Shown here: one piece after another, positions 50,867-61,321 of the stretch
Numbering within the stretch: the first letter of the stretch is position 1
Layout: each line of letters starts with the position of its first letter
Origin: Casp-actino8 sp965659595
GTDB taxonomy: Bacteria; Actinomycetota; Acidimicrobiia; Acidimicrobiales; Ilumatobacteraceae
Length of the DNA stretch: 64,000 nucleotides
Direction of reading: 5' to 3'
NCBI GenBank assembly: GCA_965659595.1
Contig: CBFHWN010000002.1
Location: forward strand, 18,754-82,753
Notes under the pieces: generated by a model
Databases searched by the model: none
Told to the model about the DNA's origin: nothing
Seen by the model: only the letters and a program-made list of their open reading frames with translations
Made by a program: the position numbers and the translations under genes

Positions 50867-51835
50867 ATGCACCAACCGATGCCCTACGACGCCAAGATTT
50901 TCGTGGCCGGACATCGCGGTCTCGTCGGAAGCGCCATCGTGCGTCGGCTCGAGAATGCCGGATTCGCAAACGTCGTGACTGCGACCCGTGACGAACTCGA
51001 TCTGCGCGATCAGGGTGCGGTCGACGAGTGGTTCGCCGCTCACCGTCCCGAATACGTATTCCTGGTGGCCGGAACCGTCGGTGGCATCTTGGCCAACAGC
51101 ACTCGCCCGGCCGAGTTCATCTACGACAACCTCATGATTCACGGCACGGTGGTGCATGCCAGCCAGGCCACCGGAGTCACGAAGCTTCTATACCTCGGGA
51201 GTTCGTGCATCTATCCGCGCCACGCCACCCAACCGATCACTGAAGAGCAGTTGCTCACCGGCCCGCTCGAACCCACGAACGAGTGGTATGCGATCGCCAA
51301 GATCGCTGGCATCAAGTTGTGTCAGGCTTACCGCCGTCAGTACGGAGCCGATTTCATCTCGGCTATGCCCACCAATCTCTACGGTCCGAACGACAACTTC
51401 GATCTGGCGTCGAGTCATGTGTTGCCGGCGCTCATCCGCAAGTTCCACGACGCGAAGACGTCGGGCAGTCCGCACGTCGAGATCTGGGGGACCGGGAGTC
51501 CCATGCGAGAATTTCTGCACGTCGACGATCTGGCCGACGCATGCGTGTTCCTCATGGAGAACTACAGCGACGACATGCACATCAATGTGGGCACGGGAGT
51601 CGATCTCAGTATTCGCGAACTCGCTCAGAAGATCCGTGATGTCGTGCACCCCGAAGCGATTCTCGATTTCGACACGTCGAAGCCTGACGGAACTCCTCGC
51701 AAAGTTCTCGACGTCCGGCGGCTTCGCGACCTCGGTTGGTCGCCGAGTTACGACCTCGACCGAGGAATCCGTACCACCTACGAGTGGTTCCTCCAGCAGC
51801 AGACGTCGAACACCGCTTTGCGCGGGATCGACTGA
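50867..51835 (+). CDS. fcl: GDP-L-fucose synthase
   Basis: NADPH-dependent epimerase-reductase that makes GDP-L-fucose from GDP-4-keto-6-deoxymannose. The 322-residue SDR has KIFVAGHRGLVGSAIVRRL, GTVGGILANSTRPAEF, LGSSCIYPR, the catalytic NEWYAIAKIAG (Y-x3-K), and PTNLYGPNDNFD, all typical of Fcl. An AGGAGA ribosome-binding site precedes the ATG and TACCCT (50833-50838) may be the -10. The usual partner gmd is not in the window, and no polysaccharide cluster surrounds it. Confidence 0.92.
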   Translation: MHQPMPYDAKIFVAGHRGLVGSAIVRRLENAGFANVVTATRDELDLRDQGAVDEWFAAHRPEYVFLVAGTVGGILANSTRPAEFIYDNLMIHGTVVHASQATGVTKLLYLGSSCIYPRHATQPITEEQLLTGPLEPTNEWYAIAKIAGIKLCQAYRRQYGADFISAMPTNLYGPNDNFDLASSHVLPALIRKFHDAKTSGSPHVEIWGTGSPMREFLHVDDLADACVFLMENYSDDMHINVGTGVDLSIRELAQKIRDVVHPEAILDFDTSKPDGTPRKVLDVRRLRDLGWSPSYDLDRGIRTTYEWFLQQQTSNTALRGID

Positions 51836-51846
51836 CGCAAAATGCT

Positions 51847-53406
51847 CTAGTTGACCTGTTTGGTGAGGCCGTCCCAGTAGGGCTCGCGCAGCTTGAACTT
51901 CTGAAGTTTTCCGGTGGCTGTGCGGGCTAGTGCGTCGCGGAACTCGACTTTCTTCGGACACTTGTAGCCGGCCAGCTTGGTCTTGGCGTAGGCGATCACC
52001 TCGCCTTCGGTGAGTGCCGATCCGGGTGACGTCACCACGAGGGCCAGCACCAACTCGCCCCACTTCTCGTCGGGAACACCGATCACCGCGACCTCCGAGA
52101 CGTCGGGGTGGCTGAAGATGGCGTCTTCGACTTCGATCGACGAGACGTTCTCGCCACCCGAGATGATGACGTCCTTCTTGCGGTCGCTGATCGTGATGTA
52201 GCCGTTGGCGTCGATGCTCCCCCCGTCTCCGGTGTGGAACCACTCCGGACCGTCGGGGTCGTCAGAGGCGCTGTGGATCGCGTCGCGCGTGGCGTCGGGT
52301 TGCTCCCAGTAGCCGGCCATGACGACGTTGCCGCGTGCGAGAACCTCACCTTGTTCGGACACTCGCATCTCGACTCCGATCGCCGGTGCACCAGCACGCG
52401 ACAATTTCTGCGCACGCTCCGTTGGCGACAATGAGTCGAATTCGGCGCGCGTGCGGTTCATCGTGATGAAGGGCGACGTCTCGGTGAGTCCGTACAACTG
52501 GATGAACTCCCAGCCGAGTTCGGTTTCCATTCGTTCGATCGTGCGCGTGGGCGGGGGAGCGCCGGCTACCACCATGCGTACTCGATCACGTCCGGGAATC
52601 GGTCCGTCCCACGTGGTCGCCGCGTCCAGGATCGCGTTGACGACAGCCGGTGCACCGCACAGCGCTGTGACCCCGTGCTGGTCGATTCGGCGGAGGATTT
52701 CGGCTCCGTCGACTTTGCGAAGAACGACATTGGTGGCTCCCATGCCGGTCATGGCGTAGACCATGCCCCAGCCGTTGCAGTGGAACTGCGGAAGCGTGTG
52801 CAGGTACACGTCGCGATCACTGACGCCGAGATGCCAGCCAAACGTGGTGGCGTTCAACCAGAGGTTGCGATGGGTGAGCTGAACGCCTTTCGGTCGCGCT
52901 GTCGTTCCACTCGTGTAGTTGACGGTGGCCGTTGCGTCCTCATCGGGTGACCACGGTCGGGGTTCGACTCCGAAACGGAGGAGTGCGTCGTCGGCCTCGG
53001 GGCCGATCACGAACTTGTGCTCGCATTCGACGGACGACATCGATTCGGCGAGTTCGGGATCGACGAGAAGCACTCGAGCACCACAATGTTCGACGATGTA
53101 CTTCACCTCTTCGGCGACCAGTCGGAAGTTGATCGGAACGAGAATGCGACCCGATCCCGACACGCCGAAGAAGCTCGTGTAGAGCCGGGCCGAATTGTGA
53201 CTGAGGACGGCGACCCGCTCTCCGACACTGATTCCGAGGGCGTCGAGACCGGCCGCCTGGGCCCGTGCTCTCTCGGCGACCTCTCGATACGTGAGCGTTC
53301 CCCACGAGTCGGCCGGTTGATCGGGTTCGTCGACCACTCCGATGCGATCGGGATACAGAAGTTCGGCTCGTCGTAGGAAGTCGACCACGCTCAAGGGCAC
53401 TTTCAT
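51847..53406 (-). CDS. AMP-dependent acyl-CoA synthetase
   Basis: 519-residue ANL-family ligase that activates a carboxylic acid with ATP and CoA. Motifs: VNYTSGTTARPKGVQLTHRN (P-loop, read as YTSGTTARPKGV), LYGLTETSPF, WFHTGDGGSIDANGYI, DRKKDVIISGGENVSS, and ARTATGKLQKFKLRE with the C-terminal catalytic lysine. It resembles medium/long-chain fatty-acid ligases; the substrate is not determinable. TACTCT (53413-53418) ends 6 nt before the ATG. Confidence 0.9.
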   Translation of the reverse strand: MKVPLSVVDFLRRAELLYPDRIGVVDEPDQPADSWGTLTYREVAERARAQAAGLDALGISVGERVAVLSHNSARLYTSFFGVSGSGRILVPINFRLVAEEVKYIVEHCGARVLLVDPELAESMSSVECEHKFVIGPEADDALLRFGVEPRPWSPDEDATATVNYTSGTTARPKGVQLTHRNLWLNATTFGWHLGVSDRDVYLHTLPQFHCNGWGMVYAMTGMGATNVVLRKVDGAEILRRIDQHGVTALCGAPAVVNAILDAATTWDGPIPGRDRVRMVVAGAPPPTRTIERMETELGWEFIQLYGLTETSPFITMNRTRAEFDSLSPTERAQKLSRAGAPAIGVEMRVSEQGEVLARGNVVMAGYWEQPDATRDAIHSASDDPDGPEWFHTGDGGSIDANGYITISDRKKDVIISGGENVSSIEVEDAIFSHPDVSEVAVIGVPDEKWGELVLALVVTSPGSALTEGEVIAYAKTKLAGYKCPKKVEFRDALARTATGKLQKFKLREPYWDGLTKQVN

Positions 53407-53491
53407 GAGAACAGAGTAGGTCTGTGAGCCCGCCCGATTCGCGGGCGAGGCAACGATGGTGGCCCGACACACCAGGTACCCTGCAGGGGAC

Positions 53492-54775
53492 ATGACAGAA
53501 CCATCCCGACGACAGGGATCACCGCGTCGTCGCCGCCGACCTCCCCAATCCGATCAGCCGGCCCGCGACACGTCCCAACCCCTCACTTCCACCAACTCGC
53601 TTCCTCCGGTTCCCACTCCCACCGGATTCGCCGACCTCGGGGTTCCCGACGGGATCGACGCCGGTTTGGCGGCGGCTGGTTTTGCGCAACCCTTCGCCAT
53701 CCAGAAGGAAGCCATTCCGGTTGCGCTGAAGGGCCACGACGTGTGTGGACGGGCCAAGACCGGTTCCGGCAAGACCCTCGCATTCGGCGTGCCCATGCTC
53801 TCGCGGATGTCGGAGCGTGCGGAACCGAAGCGTCCGCTCGGGCTCGTTCTCGTACCCACTCGCGAACTCGCCATTCAGGTGGCCGAAGTCCTCGAACCTG
53901 TTGCTCGTCATTCGGGTCGTCGCGTGCTTCCGGTGTACGGCGGATCGAGTCGTCATCATCAGATCGACGAACTGGCCAAGGGCATCGAACTCGTCGTGGC
54001 AACACCGCTTCGTCTGATCGACCTGCTCAAGTCCGACGAAATCGATGTCTCCGGGGTGGAGATCGTCGTGCTCGATGAAGCCGACCGAATGGCCGACGAT
54101 GGCTTCACACCGCAGGTCGAGTGGATCCTTCGCCGTTGCACGGGACGAAATCAGACCATGTTGTTCTCGGCCACTCTCGACGGCGACGTCGGACACCTGA
54201 TTCGTGCGTATCTGAAGGATCCGGTCGAAGTGGCGATCGATGCCGCAACCGACACCGTCGGCACGATGCACCACCTCTGGCTTGCCGTTCACCATCTCGA
54301 CAAGGACAAGGTGGTGTCATCGATCTCGCGCGGAGCTGGCAAGACTGTCGTGTTCTGCCAGACGAAGAGAGTGTGCGATCGGGTGGCCGACAACTTGCAG
54401 TCACTCGGTGTGAACGCGTCGGCAATCCACGGCGATCTCGCCCAGCCCACTCGTGAAAAGGCTCTTCGACGATTCGCCGAAGGAGACTTGCACGTTCTGG
54501 TTGCCACCGACGTGGCCGCCCGCGGTATCGATATCGACGACATCGCAGCCGTCGTCCACTACGAGCCGGCCAAGGACAACAAGGACTATCTACATCGTTC
54601 GGGACGGACGGCCAGAGCCGGTCGTGACGGTTGGGCCGTCACGCTCGTCGAGTACAACCAGCACACTCAAGTCACATTGCTGCAACGCACCATGCGCATG
54701 CCGATTACCAAGCCGATCGAGGTCTTCAGCAACAATCCGAAACTGCTGAACCTCGTCGAGTTCGAAAACGACTGA
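53492..54775 (+). CDS. DEAD-box ATP-dependent RNA helicase
   Basis: 427-residue helicase for RNA unwinding in ribosome assembly or mRNA turnover. Order: a basic, Pro-rich N-terminus (about 1-50), Q motif FAQPFAIQKEAI, motif I AKTGSGKT, Ia PTRELA, II VLDEAD, III FSAT, then the second domain with IHGDLAQPTREKAL, VATDVAARGIDI and HRSGRTARAGR. It lacks a long C-terminal tail, like short RhlE-type proteins. Both AGGGGA and TACCCT (53477-53482, 9 nt away) precede the ATG. Its stop directly abuts the convergent leuD stop. Confidence 0.93.
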   Translation: MTEPSRRQGSPRRRRRPPQSDQPARDTSQPLTSTNSLPPVPTPTGFADLGVPDGIDAGLAAAGFAQPFAIQKEAIPVALKGHDVCGRAKTGSGKTLAFGVPMLSRMSERAEPKRPLGLVLVPTRELAIQVAEVLEPVARHSGRRVLPVYGGSSRHHQIDELAKGIELVVATPLRLIDLLKSDEIDVSGVEIVVLDEADRMADDGFTPQVEWILRRCTGRNQTMLFSATLDGDVGHLIRAYLKDPVEVAIDAATDTVGTMHHLWLAVHHLDKDKVVSSISRGAGKTVVFCQTKRVCDRVADNLQSLGVNASAIHGDLAQPTREKALRRFAEGDLHVLVATDVAARGIDIDDIAAVVHYEPAKDNKDYLHRSGRTARAGRDGWAVTLVEYNQHTQVTLLQRTMRMPITKPIEVFSNNPKLLNLVEFEND

Positions 54776-55363
54776 TCAACGAGCGAGCCAGGCCGGACGC
54801 TTGGCTTCGAAAGCAGCGATGTCGTCGGCGTGCGTGAGCGTGATACCGATGTCGTCGAGCCCGTTCAGGAAGCGGTGTTGGTTCTGTGGTTCCATGGGGA
54901 ACGACTCGGTCACACCGATCGACGGTATTTCCACGACGAGTCGCTCCACGTCGACCACGATTTCGGTGGATTGATCGGCTTCGATCGCCGCCCAGATCTG
55001 TTCGACCACCGACAGGGGGAGAGCCACGGGAACGAGTCCGTTCTTGGTGCAGTTGTTGCGGAAGATGTCCGAGAAACTGGGCGCGATCACGGCGTCGAAT
55101 CCGTATTGCTGAATCGCCCACACAGCATGCTCGCGGCTCGAACCCACGCCGAACGACGGACCGGCGACGAGGATCGACGCACCGGCGTACCGCTGATCGT
55201 TCAGGACGAAGTCGCGGTCGTCACGCCAGGTTGAGAACAGCCCGGCTTCGAAACCGGTTCGCTCGACGCGCTTCAGCCAGTCGGCCGGAATGATCTGGTC
55301 GGTGTCGACGTCGCTACGTCGTAGTGGGATACCGCGACCAGTGAGGACTCGAACGCTCTTCAT
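54776..55363 (-). CDS. leuD: 3-isopropylmalate dehydratase small subunit
   Basis: Swivel-domain subunit of isopropylmalate isomerase (second leucine step). The 195-residue protein has GIPLRRSDVDTDQIIPADWL, GPSFGVGSSREHAVWAI and DIFRNNCTKNGLVPV, all standard. It follows leuC by 27 bp on the same strand. Its stop codon abuts the helicase stop with no base between. Confidence 0.95.
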   Translation of the reverse strand: MKSVRVLTGRGIPLRRSDVDTDQIIPADWLKRVERTGFEAGLFSTWRDDRDFVLNDQRYAGASILVAGPSFGVGSSREHAVWAIQQYGFDAVIAPSFSDIFRNNCTKNGLVPVALPLSVVEQIWAAIEADQSTEIVVDVERLVVEIPSIGVTESFPMEPQNQHRFLNGLDDIGITLTHADDIAAFEAKRPAWLAR

Positions 55364-55390
55364 GTGATGTCTCCGTTTCGTTCCTGTGAC

Positions 55391-56794
<1,404 letters not shown>

Positions 56795-56828
56795 GAGAAC
56801 TCTCCTCGTCGGACTTGGAAAAGATGTT

Positions 56829-56845
56829 GTCTCATATATTGAGAC
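56829..56845. promoter_or_regulatory. palindrome between leuC and the IclR-family gene
   Basis: GTCTCA-TATAT-TGAGAC is a perfect 6-bp inverted repeat with a 5-bp AT-rich spacer in the 65-bp divergent intergenic region. It directly adjoins GATAAT, the likely -10 of the regulator gene. It is a good candidate operator for that regulator, giving control of leuCD and of itself. Confidence 0.65.
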
Positions 56846-56851
56846 GATAAT
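56846..56851 (+). promoter_or_regulatory. -10-like GATAAT of the IclR-family gene
   Basis: GATAAT ends 8 nt before the ATG at 56860, and no Shine-Dalgarno lies between, so the regulator mRNA is predicted to be leaderless. The palindrome ends one base upstream, so a bound protein would block polymerase. Confidence 0.5.
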
Positions 56852-56859
56852 CTCGCCGT

Positions 56860-57510
56860 ATGGACAGCGTATCGGGCGTCGGAGTTCTCGACAAGGCCGT
56901 CGTGGTCTGGCGAGCCCTTCTCGACCACGGTCCGCTCGGATTGACCGATCTGACCGCGCGGACGGGTCTCCCACGTGCGACTACGCACCGGTTGGCGGCC
57001 GCCTTGGAAGTGCACGGGCTCGTTCGTCGAACCGACGACGGTCGCTACGCACTCGGTCGTTGGCTCACCACACTTGGTCGCGCCGCCACCGAATCCGACT
57101 CCTTCGTGGAGCGGGCCCGTCCAATTCTCGAGCGCCTGCGAACGCACACCGGTGAGAGCGTGCAGTTGTATGTGCGTGAAGGGGACGTTCGTCGTTGCGT
57201 TCTGTCGTTGCAGTCGCCACACGGGTTGCGCTGGATCGTTCCTGAAGGATCGTTGCTACCTCTGGGTGCCGGATCGGCTGGCCATGTTCTCCTCGGCGAG
57301 AAAGTCGGACGCAACGGTTGGGTCCAGTCGGTCGGTGAACGAGAAGCCGGGGTCGCCTCGGTGAGCGCCCCCGTGCGGGACTCATCAGGAACCGTTGGTG
57401 CAGCAGTGAGTGTGAGCGGCCCGATCGAGCGCTTGTCGACCCAACCTGGTCGACGCTTCGGCGCCGACGTCGTGAGCGCGGCGGCCGAACTCGAACACGC
57501 TCTCGCCTGA
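56860..57510 (+). CDS. IclR-family transcriptional regulator, likely NdgR/LeuR-like
   Basis: 216-residue regulator with an N-terminal winged helix (VLDKAVVVWRALLDHGPLGLTDLTARTGLPRATTHRLAAAL; recognition part GLPRATTHRLAAAL) and a short IclR effector domain with LRTHTGESVQLYVREG and SAPVRDSSGTVGAAVSVSGP. Divergence from leuC is the conserved position of NdgR/AreB, which regulates leucine genes in actinobacteria. It therefore probably controls leuCD through the palindrome at 56829-56845. Confidence 0.88.
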   Translation: MDSVSGVGVLDKAVVVWRALLDHGPLGLTDLTARTGLPRATTHRLAAALEVHGLVRRTDDGRYALGRWLTTLGRAATESDSFVERARPILERLRTHTGESVQLYVREGDVRRCVLSLQSPHGLRWIVPEGSLLPLGAGSAGHVLLGEKVGRNGWVQSVGEREAGVASVSAPVRDSSGTVGAAVSVSGPIERLSTQPGRRFGADVVSAAAELEHALA

Positions 57511-57549
57511 CGCGTCGCCCAACCGCATCGACCGATTCCACATTCGGGC

Positions 57550-58089
57550 ATGAGTCCGAATTCCCAATCTTCATCTTCGCCACCGTTGTCGTTGCGCGTC
57601 GCCCAGTGGGTCGATGCCGACCTCGACGAGACTCTCGACGAAACCCTTCGTTATCGAGCCTCGCGAGTGTTCGCAGTCCACGATGTCCAACACGGCTTCG
57701 TCCGTGAACTCGTCGATTGCGACGCCGATCCGTACGCCTTGATCACTCGACTGCCACCGACCGTCGACTTCGATGCCGCGTGTCTCGTGATGACTGGCTG
57801 GATGACCCCACTCGACGACGACGATGCTGGCGACGATGACGATGCCGACGATGCCGACGATGCCGACGATGTCGACGATGTCGGCGACGAGCCGTTGAAG
57901 TTTCGAGTGCGGCTCACGGCGGCGGTATCGGATGAGGGAGTGGCCGTCGTGGTGCGCCGATGGGAAGGTGGCGAGTGGTCCGACTCCTTCGCCGACGGTG
58001 GTGAAGGAGCGTTTCCCGACGCGCTACGGACGTGGTGGTCGGAGATCGACGAGGTCAGAAGGTCGCGAGAAGATCGATCACGACGATGA
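57550..58089 (+). CDS. uncharacterised acidic protein with an Asp-rich tandem repeat
   Basis: 179-residue protein not recognised. Residues about 89-114 are almost all Asp with Ala or Val (DDADDADDADDVDD), encoded by a 9-bp tandem repeat. Before this is a folded-looking part (RVAQWVDADLDETL, VFAVHDVQHGFVRELVD) and after it a beta-rich part (KFRVRLTAAVSDEGVAVVVRRWEGGEW). The Asp run may be a flexible linker or bind cations. It follows the IclR gene on the same strand and overlaps the convergent FKBP gene by 35 bp. Confidence 0.65.
   Translation: MSPNSQSSSSPPLSLRVAQWVDADLDETLDETLRYRASRVFAVHDVQHGFVRELVDCDADPYALITRLPPTVDFDAACLVMTGWMTPLDDDDAGDDDDADDADDADDVDDVGDEPLKFRVRLTAAVSDEGVAVVVRRWEGGEWSDSFADGGEGAFPDALRTWWSEIDEVRRSREDRSRR
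57823..57885 (+). repeat. 9-bp tandem repeat (GATGCCGAC-type) inside a coding sequence
   Basis: From 57841 the units are GATGCCGAC three times, GATGTCGAC, GATGTCGGC; the two preceding 9-mers (GATGCTGGC, GACGATGAC) are degenerate. Because the unit is a multiple of 3, copy-number change would lengthen or shorten the Asp-rich tract without a frameshift. Confidence 0.85.
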
Positions 58090-58939
58090 GATCGATTTCG
58101 GCCGGAAGTCCGATCTCGGACTGACCCTCGGCACCCCAGGCGTCTTCGAACGGCACCTGCAATTGGCGACGTCCGCCGACCTTCATGCCCTGGATGCCTT
58201 CCACGAGCCCGGGCAGAGTTCCACCTTCGGTCAGTTCGAAACTGAGCGGTTGCGGTGACGCCCATGTGCTCGTGACTTGAGCCGCAGTGTCGGCGCGGAA
58301 CGCCACGAGATGCAGCACTGCCTTGGCTCCCGCTTCGGCCTGCGCTCCGTCTCCGACGATCAGGTCGGTGATCACGAGTTCGCTCACGTTGTCAGCGGGT
58401 GCGATGTCGACGGCTGGTTCACCGGCGGCATCAGTAGCCGGTACCACCGCGATCATGTCGACGACGAACGAGAGAGCCGAGTTGGGTGGGATCGCTGTTC
58501 CCATCTCACGATCGCCGTAGGCGAGATCGGCTGGGATGTCGAGTTGACGACGGCCACCGGCCTGCATACCGACGAGGCCCTGGTCCCAGCCCTCGATCAC
58601 CATTCCCATACCGAGAGTCACGACGAACGGGTCGCTGCCGTAGTTGCCGTCGAATCGACTGCCATCGGCGCTCAACACACCGACGTAGTTGACGAACACG
58701 GTGTCACCCGACGCGGCCGCCTCACCTTCGCCGACTGTGATGTCGGTGGTCACCAAGGCGGTGGGAATCTCCGATGGCAACTCGACCGCGGGTTCCTCGG
58801 CATCCATGCTCGGATCCGGGACGAGTGTCAGTTCGTCGCCTTCGCTTGCACCGGCGCCGGACGACGAGTCGTCGCCACCACAGGCGGTGACGACGAAGGC
58901 GAGGGCGGCCAGGACTGCAAAGGAACGACGAAACGACAT
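58055..58939 (-). CDS. lipoprotein with two FKBP-type peptidyl-prolyl isomerase domains
   Basis: 294-residue exported protein. Signal peptide MSFRRSFAVLAALAFVV ends in lipobox VTAC (C20), followed by a Gly/Ser linker. FKBP domain 1 (about 65-165) has VFVNYVGVLSADGSRFDGNY, VIEGWDQGLVGMQAGGRRQLDIP (motifs VIEGWDQGL, GGRRQL) and AYGDREMGTAIPPNSAL, so it looks active. Domain 2 (about 185-294) keeps LPGLVEGIQGMKVGGRRQLQVP but lacks the usual aromatic pocket residues. It may help fold exported proteins. TAGTGT (58947-58952) ends 7 nt before the ATG. Confidence 0.9.
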   Translation of the reverse strand: MSFRRSFAVLAALAFVVTACGGDDSSSGAGASEGDELTLVPDPSMDAEEPAVELPSEIPTALVTTDITVGEGEAAASGDTVFVNYVGVLSADGSRFDGNYGSDPFVVTLGMGMVIEGWDQGLVGMQAGGRRQLDIPADLAYGDREMGTAIPPNSALSFVVDMIAVVPATDAAGEPAVDIAPADNVSELVITDLIVGDGAQAEAGAKAVLHLVAFRADTAAQVTSTWASPQPLSFELTEGGTLPGLVEGIQGMKVGGRRQLQVPFEDAWGAEGQSEIGLPAEIDLIVVIDLLATF

Positions 58940-58949
58940 TCCGTCGACA

Positions 58950-60425
58950 CTAGTGGTGGGTCGAGAGCCAGTGGGCTTCGGCTTCACCGAGTTCGGTCGA
59001 CGGAGCAGCCGCCACGAAGGGCCAGAGTTCCTCGGCGATACGTCGGTAATTACCACGAGCTCCGAGCTCACCGAGGATCGCGTACAAGCCCAGATTGATG
59101 CGCTGAATGAACACGAAAGCTTTCGGTACCGTGGCGTATTGAGCGATGGGGCTCGAACGATCGAACGTGTGACGAACGATGCCGCTCGCATACGACGGAG
59201 TCCAGACGATGTCGCGGTCGGTCGAGACTGGTTCGTAGAAACGACCGAAATAGGTGCCGACCTCGTCGGTCGCTACGGGCGCGTCGAGTTTCAACATGCC
59301 CGAGTCCTCGAGGACCGTGCGGAACTTGGGAATGTCACGCTCGTAGGCAGCCGAACTCACCATGGCGATGAACGTTCTCATTTCTTCGTCGGTGAAGTGC
59401 TTGACCAGACCGAAGTCGAGAAACGTAACCGATCCGTCGTCGTGGAACAGATAGTTGCCCGGATGGGGATCGCCGTTGAATTTGCCCATGCCGTAGAGGC
59501 TGCGGAACACGAACCGAAAGAGCGTTTCGCCGACTCGGTCACGGAACTCCTGATCCTGTTCTTTCACCCACGACCACGGGTGACCGGCCACCAGTTCGGT
59601 GGTGAGGATTCGGCTCGTCGAGAGGTCGGAGTAAACGCGCGGAACTTTGATGAAGGGATGGTTGGCGAACCAATCGGCAAAAATCGTCTGATTACGCGCT
59701 TCGCGTGTGTAGTCGAGTTCCTCGCGGATGCGCGACTTCACTTCGTCGACCATCTCGGAAGGATCGAGGCCGCTGAATCCTTGCTGCAGGAGGAACCCGA
59801 GAAGGTCGGCATTCCTCAGGTCGGACTCGATGGCTTGATCGACACCGGGATACTGCACCTTCACGGCGACGGCGCGCTCGACACCGTCGACGAGCACCAC
59901 GGCCCGATGCACCTGGCCGATCGACGCGGCGGCGATCGGATCGGGATCCCATTCGACGAAAAGCTGGTCGGGTGAACCACCGAGTTCGCGTTCGACGACC
60001 TCGGCCGCCAACTCCGGTGCCATGGGTGGCGCACTCGACTGGAGTTGTGACAGGGCGGCTCGGACCGGAGCGGGAAGACCTTCGTCGAGGTAGCTCGCCA
60101 TCTGGCCGAGCTTCATGAGAGCACCCTTCATGTCACCGAGGCGCTCGCTGACTTGCTGCGCCGACTTCATTTCGGTCTCACGATCGATCTCGACCCGCCG
60201 TTCGGCCGACGCGAAAACCTTGCGGGCCGATGCCGTGGCGTAGGTGGCTCCGACCTTCACGCCGAGTCGGGCGAGGTCGCCGTTGCGGGCGGCGAACGAC
60301 CCTCGGTGGATGGCCGACGTGGTCGACGTCGTGACGGATGAGCGACTTCGAAGCAACGTGCGAAGCCCGGCCGCGAGCAGCGCGGTTCCGGCGGCCGCGA
60401 CGAGCAGACGACGAATCGTCTTCAT
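58950..60425 (-). CDS. ABC1/UbiB-family atypical kinase-like protein
   Basis: 491-residue protein of the AarF/UbiB/ADCK group. It starts with a membrane-anchor-like segment (LLVAAAGTALLAAGLRTLL). Family hallmarks follow: KLGQMASYLDEGLP (KxGQ motif), AAASIGQVHRA, VAVKVQYPGV, FNGDPHPGNYLF, and FLDFGLVK. By family these are ATPases supporting isoprenoid-lipid or quinone metabolism; the substrate here is unknown. The ATG overlaps the stop of the alpha/beta hydrolase gene upstream, so the two are co-translated. Confidence 0.9.
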   Translation of the reverse strand: MKTIRRLLVAAAGTALLAAGLRTLLRSRSSVTTSTTSAIHRGSFAARNGDLARLGVKVGATYATASARKVFASAERRVEIDRETEMKSAQQVSERLGDMKGALMKLGQMASYLDEGLPAPVRAALSQLQSSAPPMAPELAAEVVERELGGSPDQLFVEWDPDPIAAASIGQVHRAVVLVDGVERAVAVKVQYPGVDQAIESDLRNADLLGFLLQQGFSGLDPSEMVDEVKSRIREELDYTREARNQTIFADWFANHPFIKVPRVYSDLSTSRILTTELVAGHPWSWVKEQDQEFRDRVGETLFRFVFRSLYGMGKFNGDPHPGNYLFHDDGSVTFLDFGLVKHFTDEEMRTFIAMVSSAAYERDIPKFRTVLEDSGMLKLDAPVATDEVGTYFGRFYEPVSTDRDIVWTPSYASGIVRHTFDRSSPIAQYATVPKAFVFIQRINLGLYAILGELGARGNYRRIAEELWPFVAAAPSTELGEAEAHWLSTHH

Positions 60426-61303
60426 GCCGAGGTCGACAGGTTGTCGGTCGACCCGACTCGGCGGCGCACCGAGTGAACTCCATCGATGATGAACTGGCCC
60501 ATACGGTCGGCATGGGCGACGATGGCGTCGTGTTGGGCGTCGATGCGCACCGCTTCGGCGTCGGGGATTCGGGTGAAGAGATCGAGCTGGCGGTACGTCG
60601 GGATGACGGGATCGCTCAACGTGACCACGTGCGAGGTGGGGACGTCGATCTCGTGCAACCAGTCGCCGGCCGAGAACGAGCCGATTGCGTGACCGGCTTC
60701 GAGCACCATGCGCCAGTCGTGCAGTTCGACCTGACTCATGGCCCACGGACCCCACTTCTCGGCTTTGCGGCGCAGAAACACTCGCTCGGTGAGCCACTCT
60801 TTGGTGCTCTCGGGTGTGAGACGGGCCAACGCACCGAGGCCGGTGAGTCCGAGGAAGCTCATACGTTCGGCGCGACTGTGAGCAAAACTCCCGGCGGTGG
60901 CGCACAACACCAGGCCGTCGACGATCGGCCGGTGACGTCGCCACATGAGGAGCGCGATCGGTCCACCCATCGAGTAACCGACCGGAATGACCGATTCGAG
61001 CCCGAGCGATTCGACCAAGCTTGCGGCGTCGTCGGCACAGTCGGCCAGACGGAACGGTTTACGGGAGCGGATTCCGAGACCGTGTCCGCGATGGTCCATG
61101 GCCACCACTCGGAAATGTCGTCCGAGGGTCTCGTAGACGCCGAACCAGTTGAGGTCGGCGGTCGCAGTCCAACCGTGCAACAACAGAACGGTGGGTGCAT
61201 CGGGAGCAGGACCAGGGAGCTCTCGAATGAAAGTGGTTCCGCGGCCTGGTAGTTCGACGGTGCGTCCGGGGGGAAGAGGGGGGATGCCGAGCATGTCGCT
61301 CAC
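60422..61303 (-). CDS. alpha/beta-hydrolase
   Basis: 293-residue hydrolase with VLLLHGWTATADLNW (oxyanion region), MDHRGHGLG, the nucleophile elbow VGYSMGG, and a late His in DAQHDAIVAHAD. The acid is probably in the TLSDPVIP segment. Substrate unknown; close in style to haloperoxidase/esterase-like actinobacterial proteins. A GTG start is used; ATG at 61294 is close by. It is coupled to the UbiB-like gene (ATGA) and follows greA by 18 bp. Confidence 0.87.
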   Translation of the reverse strand: MSDMLGIPPLPPGRTVELPGRGTTFIRELPGPAPDAPTVLLLHGWTATADLNWFGVYETLGRHFRVVAMDHRGHGLGIRSRKPFRLADCADDAASLVESLGLESVIPVGYSMGGPIALLMWRRHRPIVDGLVLCATAGSFAHSRAERMSFLGLTGLGALARLTPESTKEWLTERVFLRRKAEKWGPWAMSQVELHDWRMVLEAGHAIGSFSAGDWLHEIDVPTSHVVTLSDPVIPTYRQLDLFTRIPDAEAVRIDAQHDAIVAHADRMGQFIIDGVHSVRRRVGSTDNLSTSA

Positions 61304-61321
61304 GATGTGGTCACCACTCGT

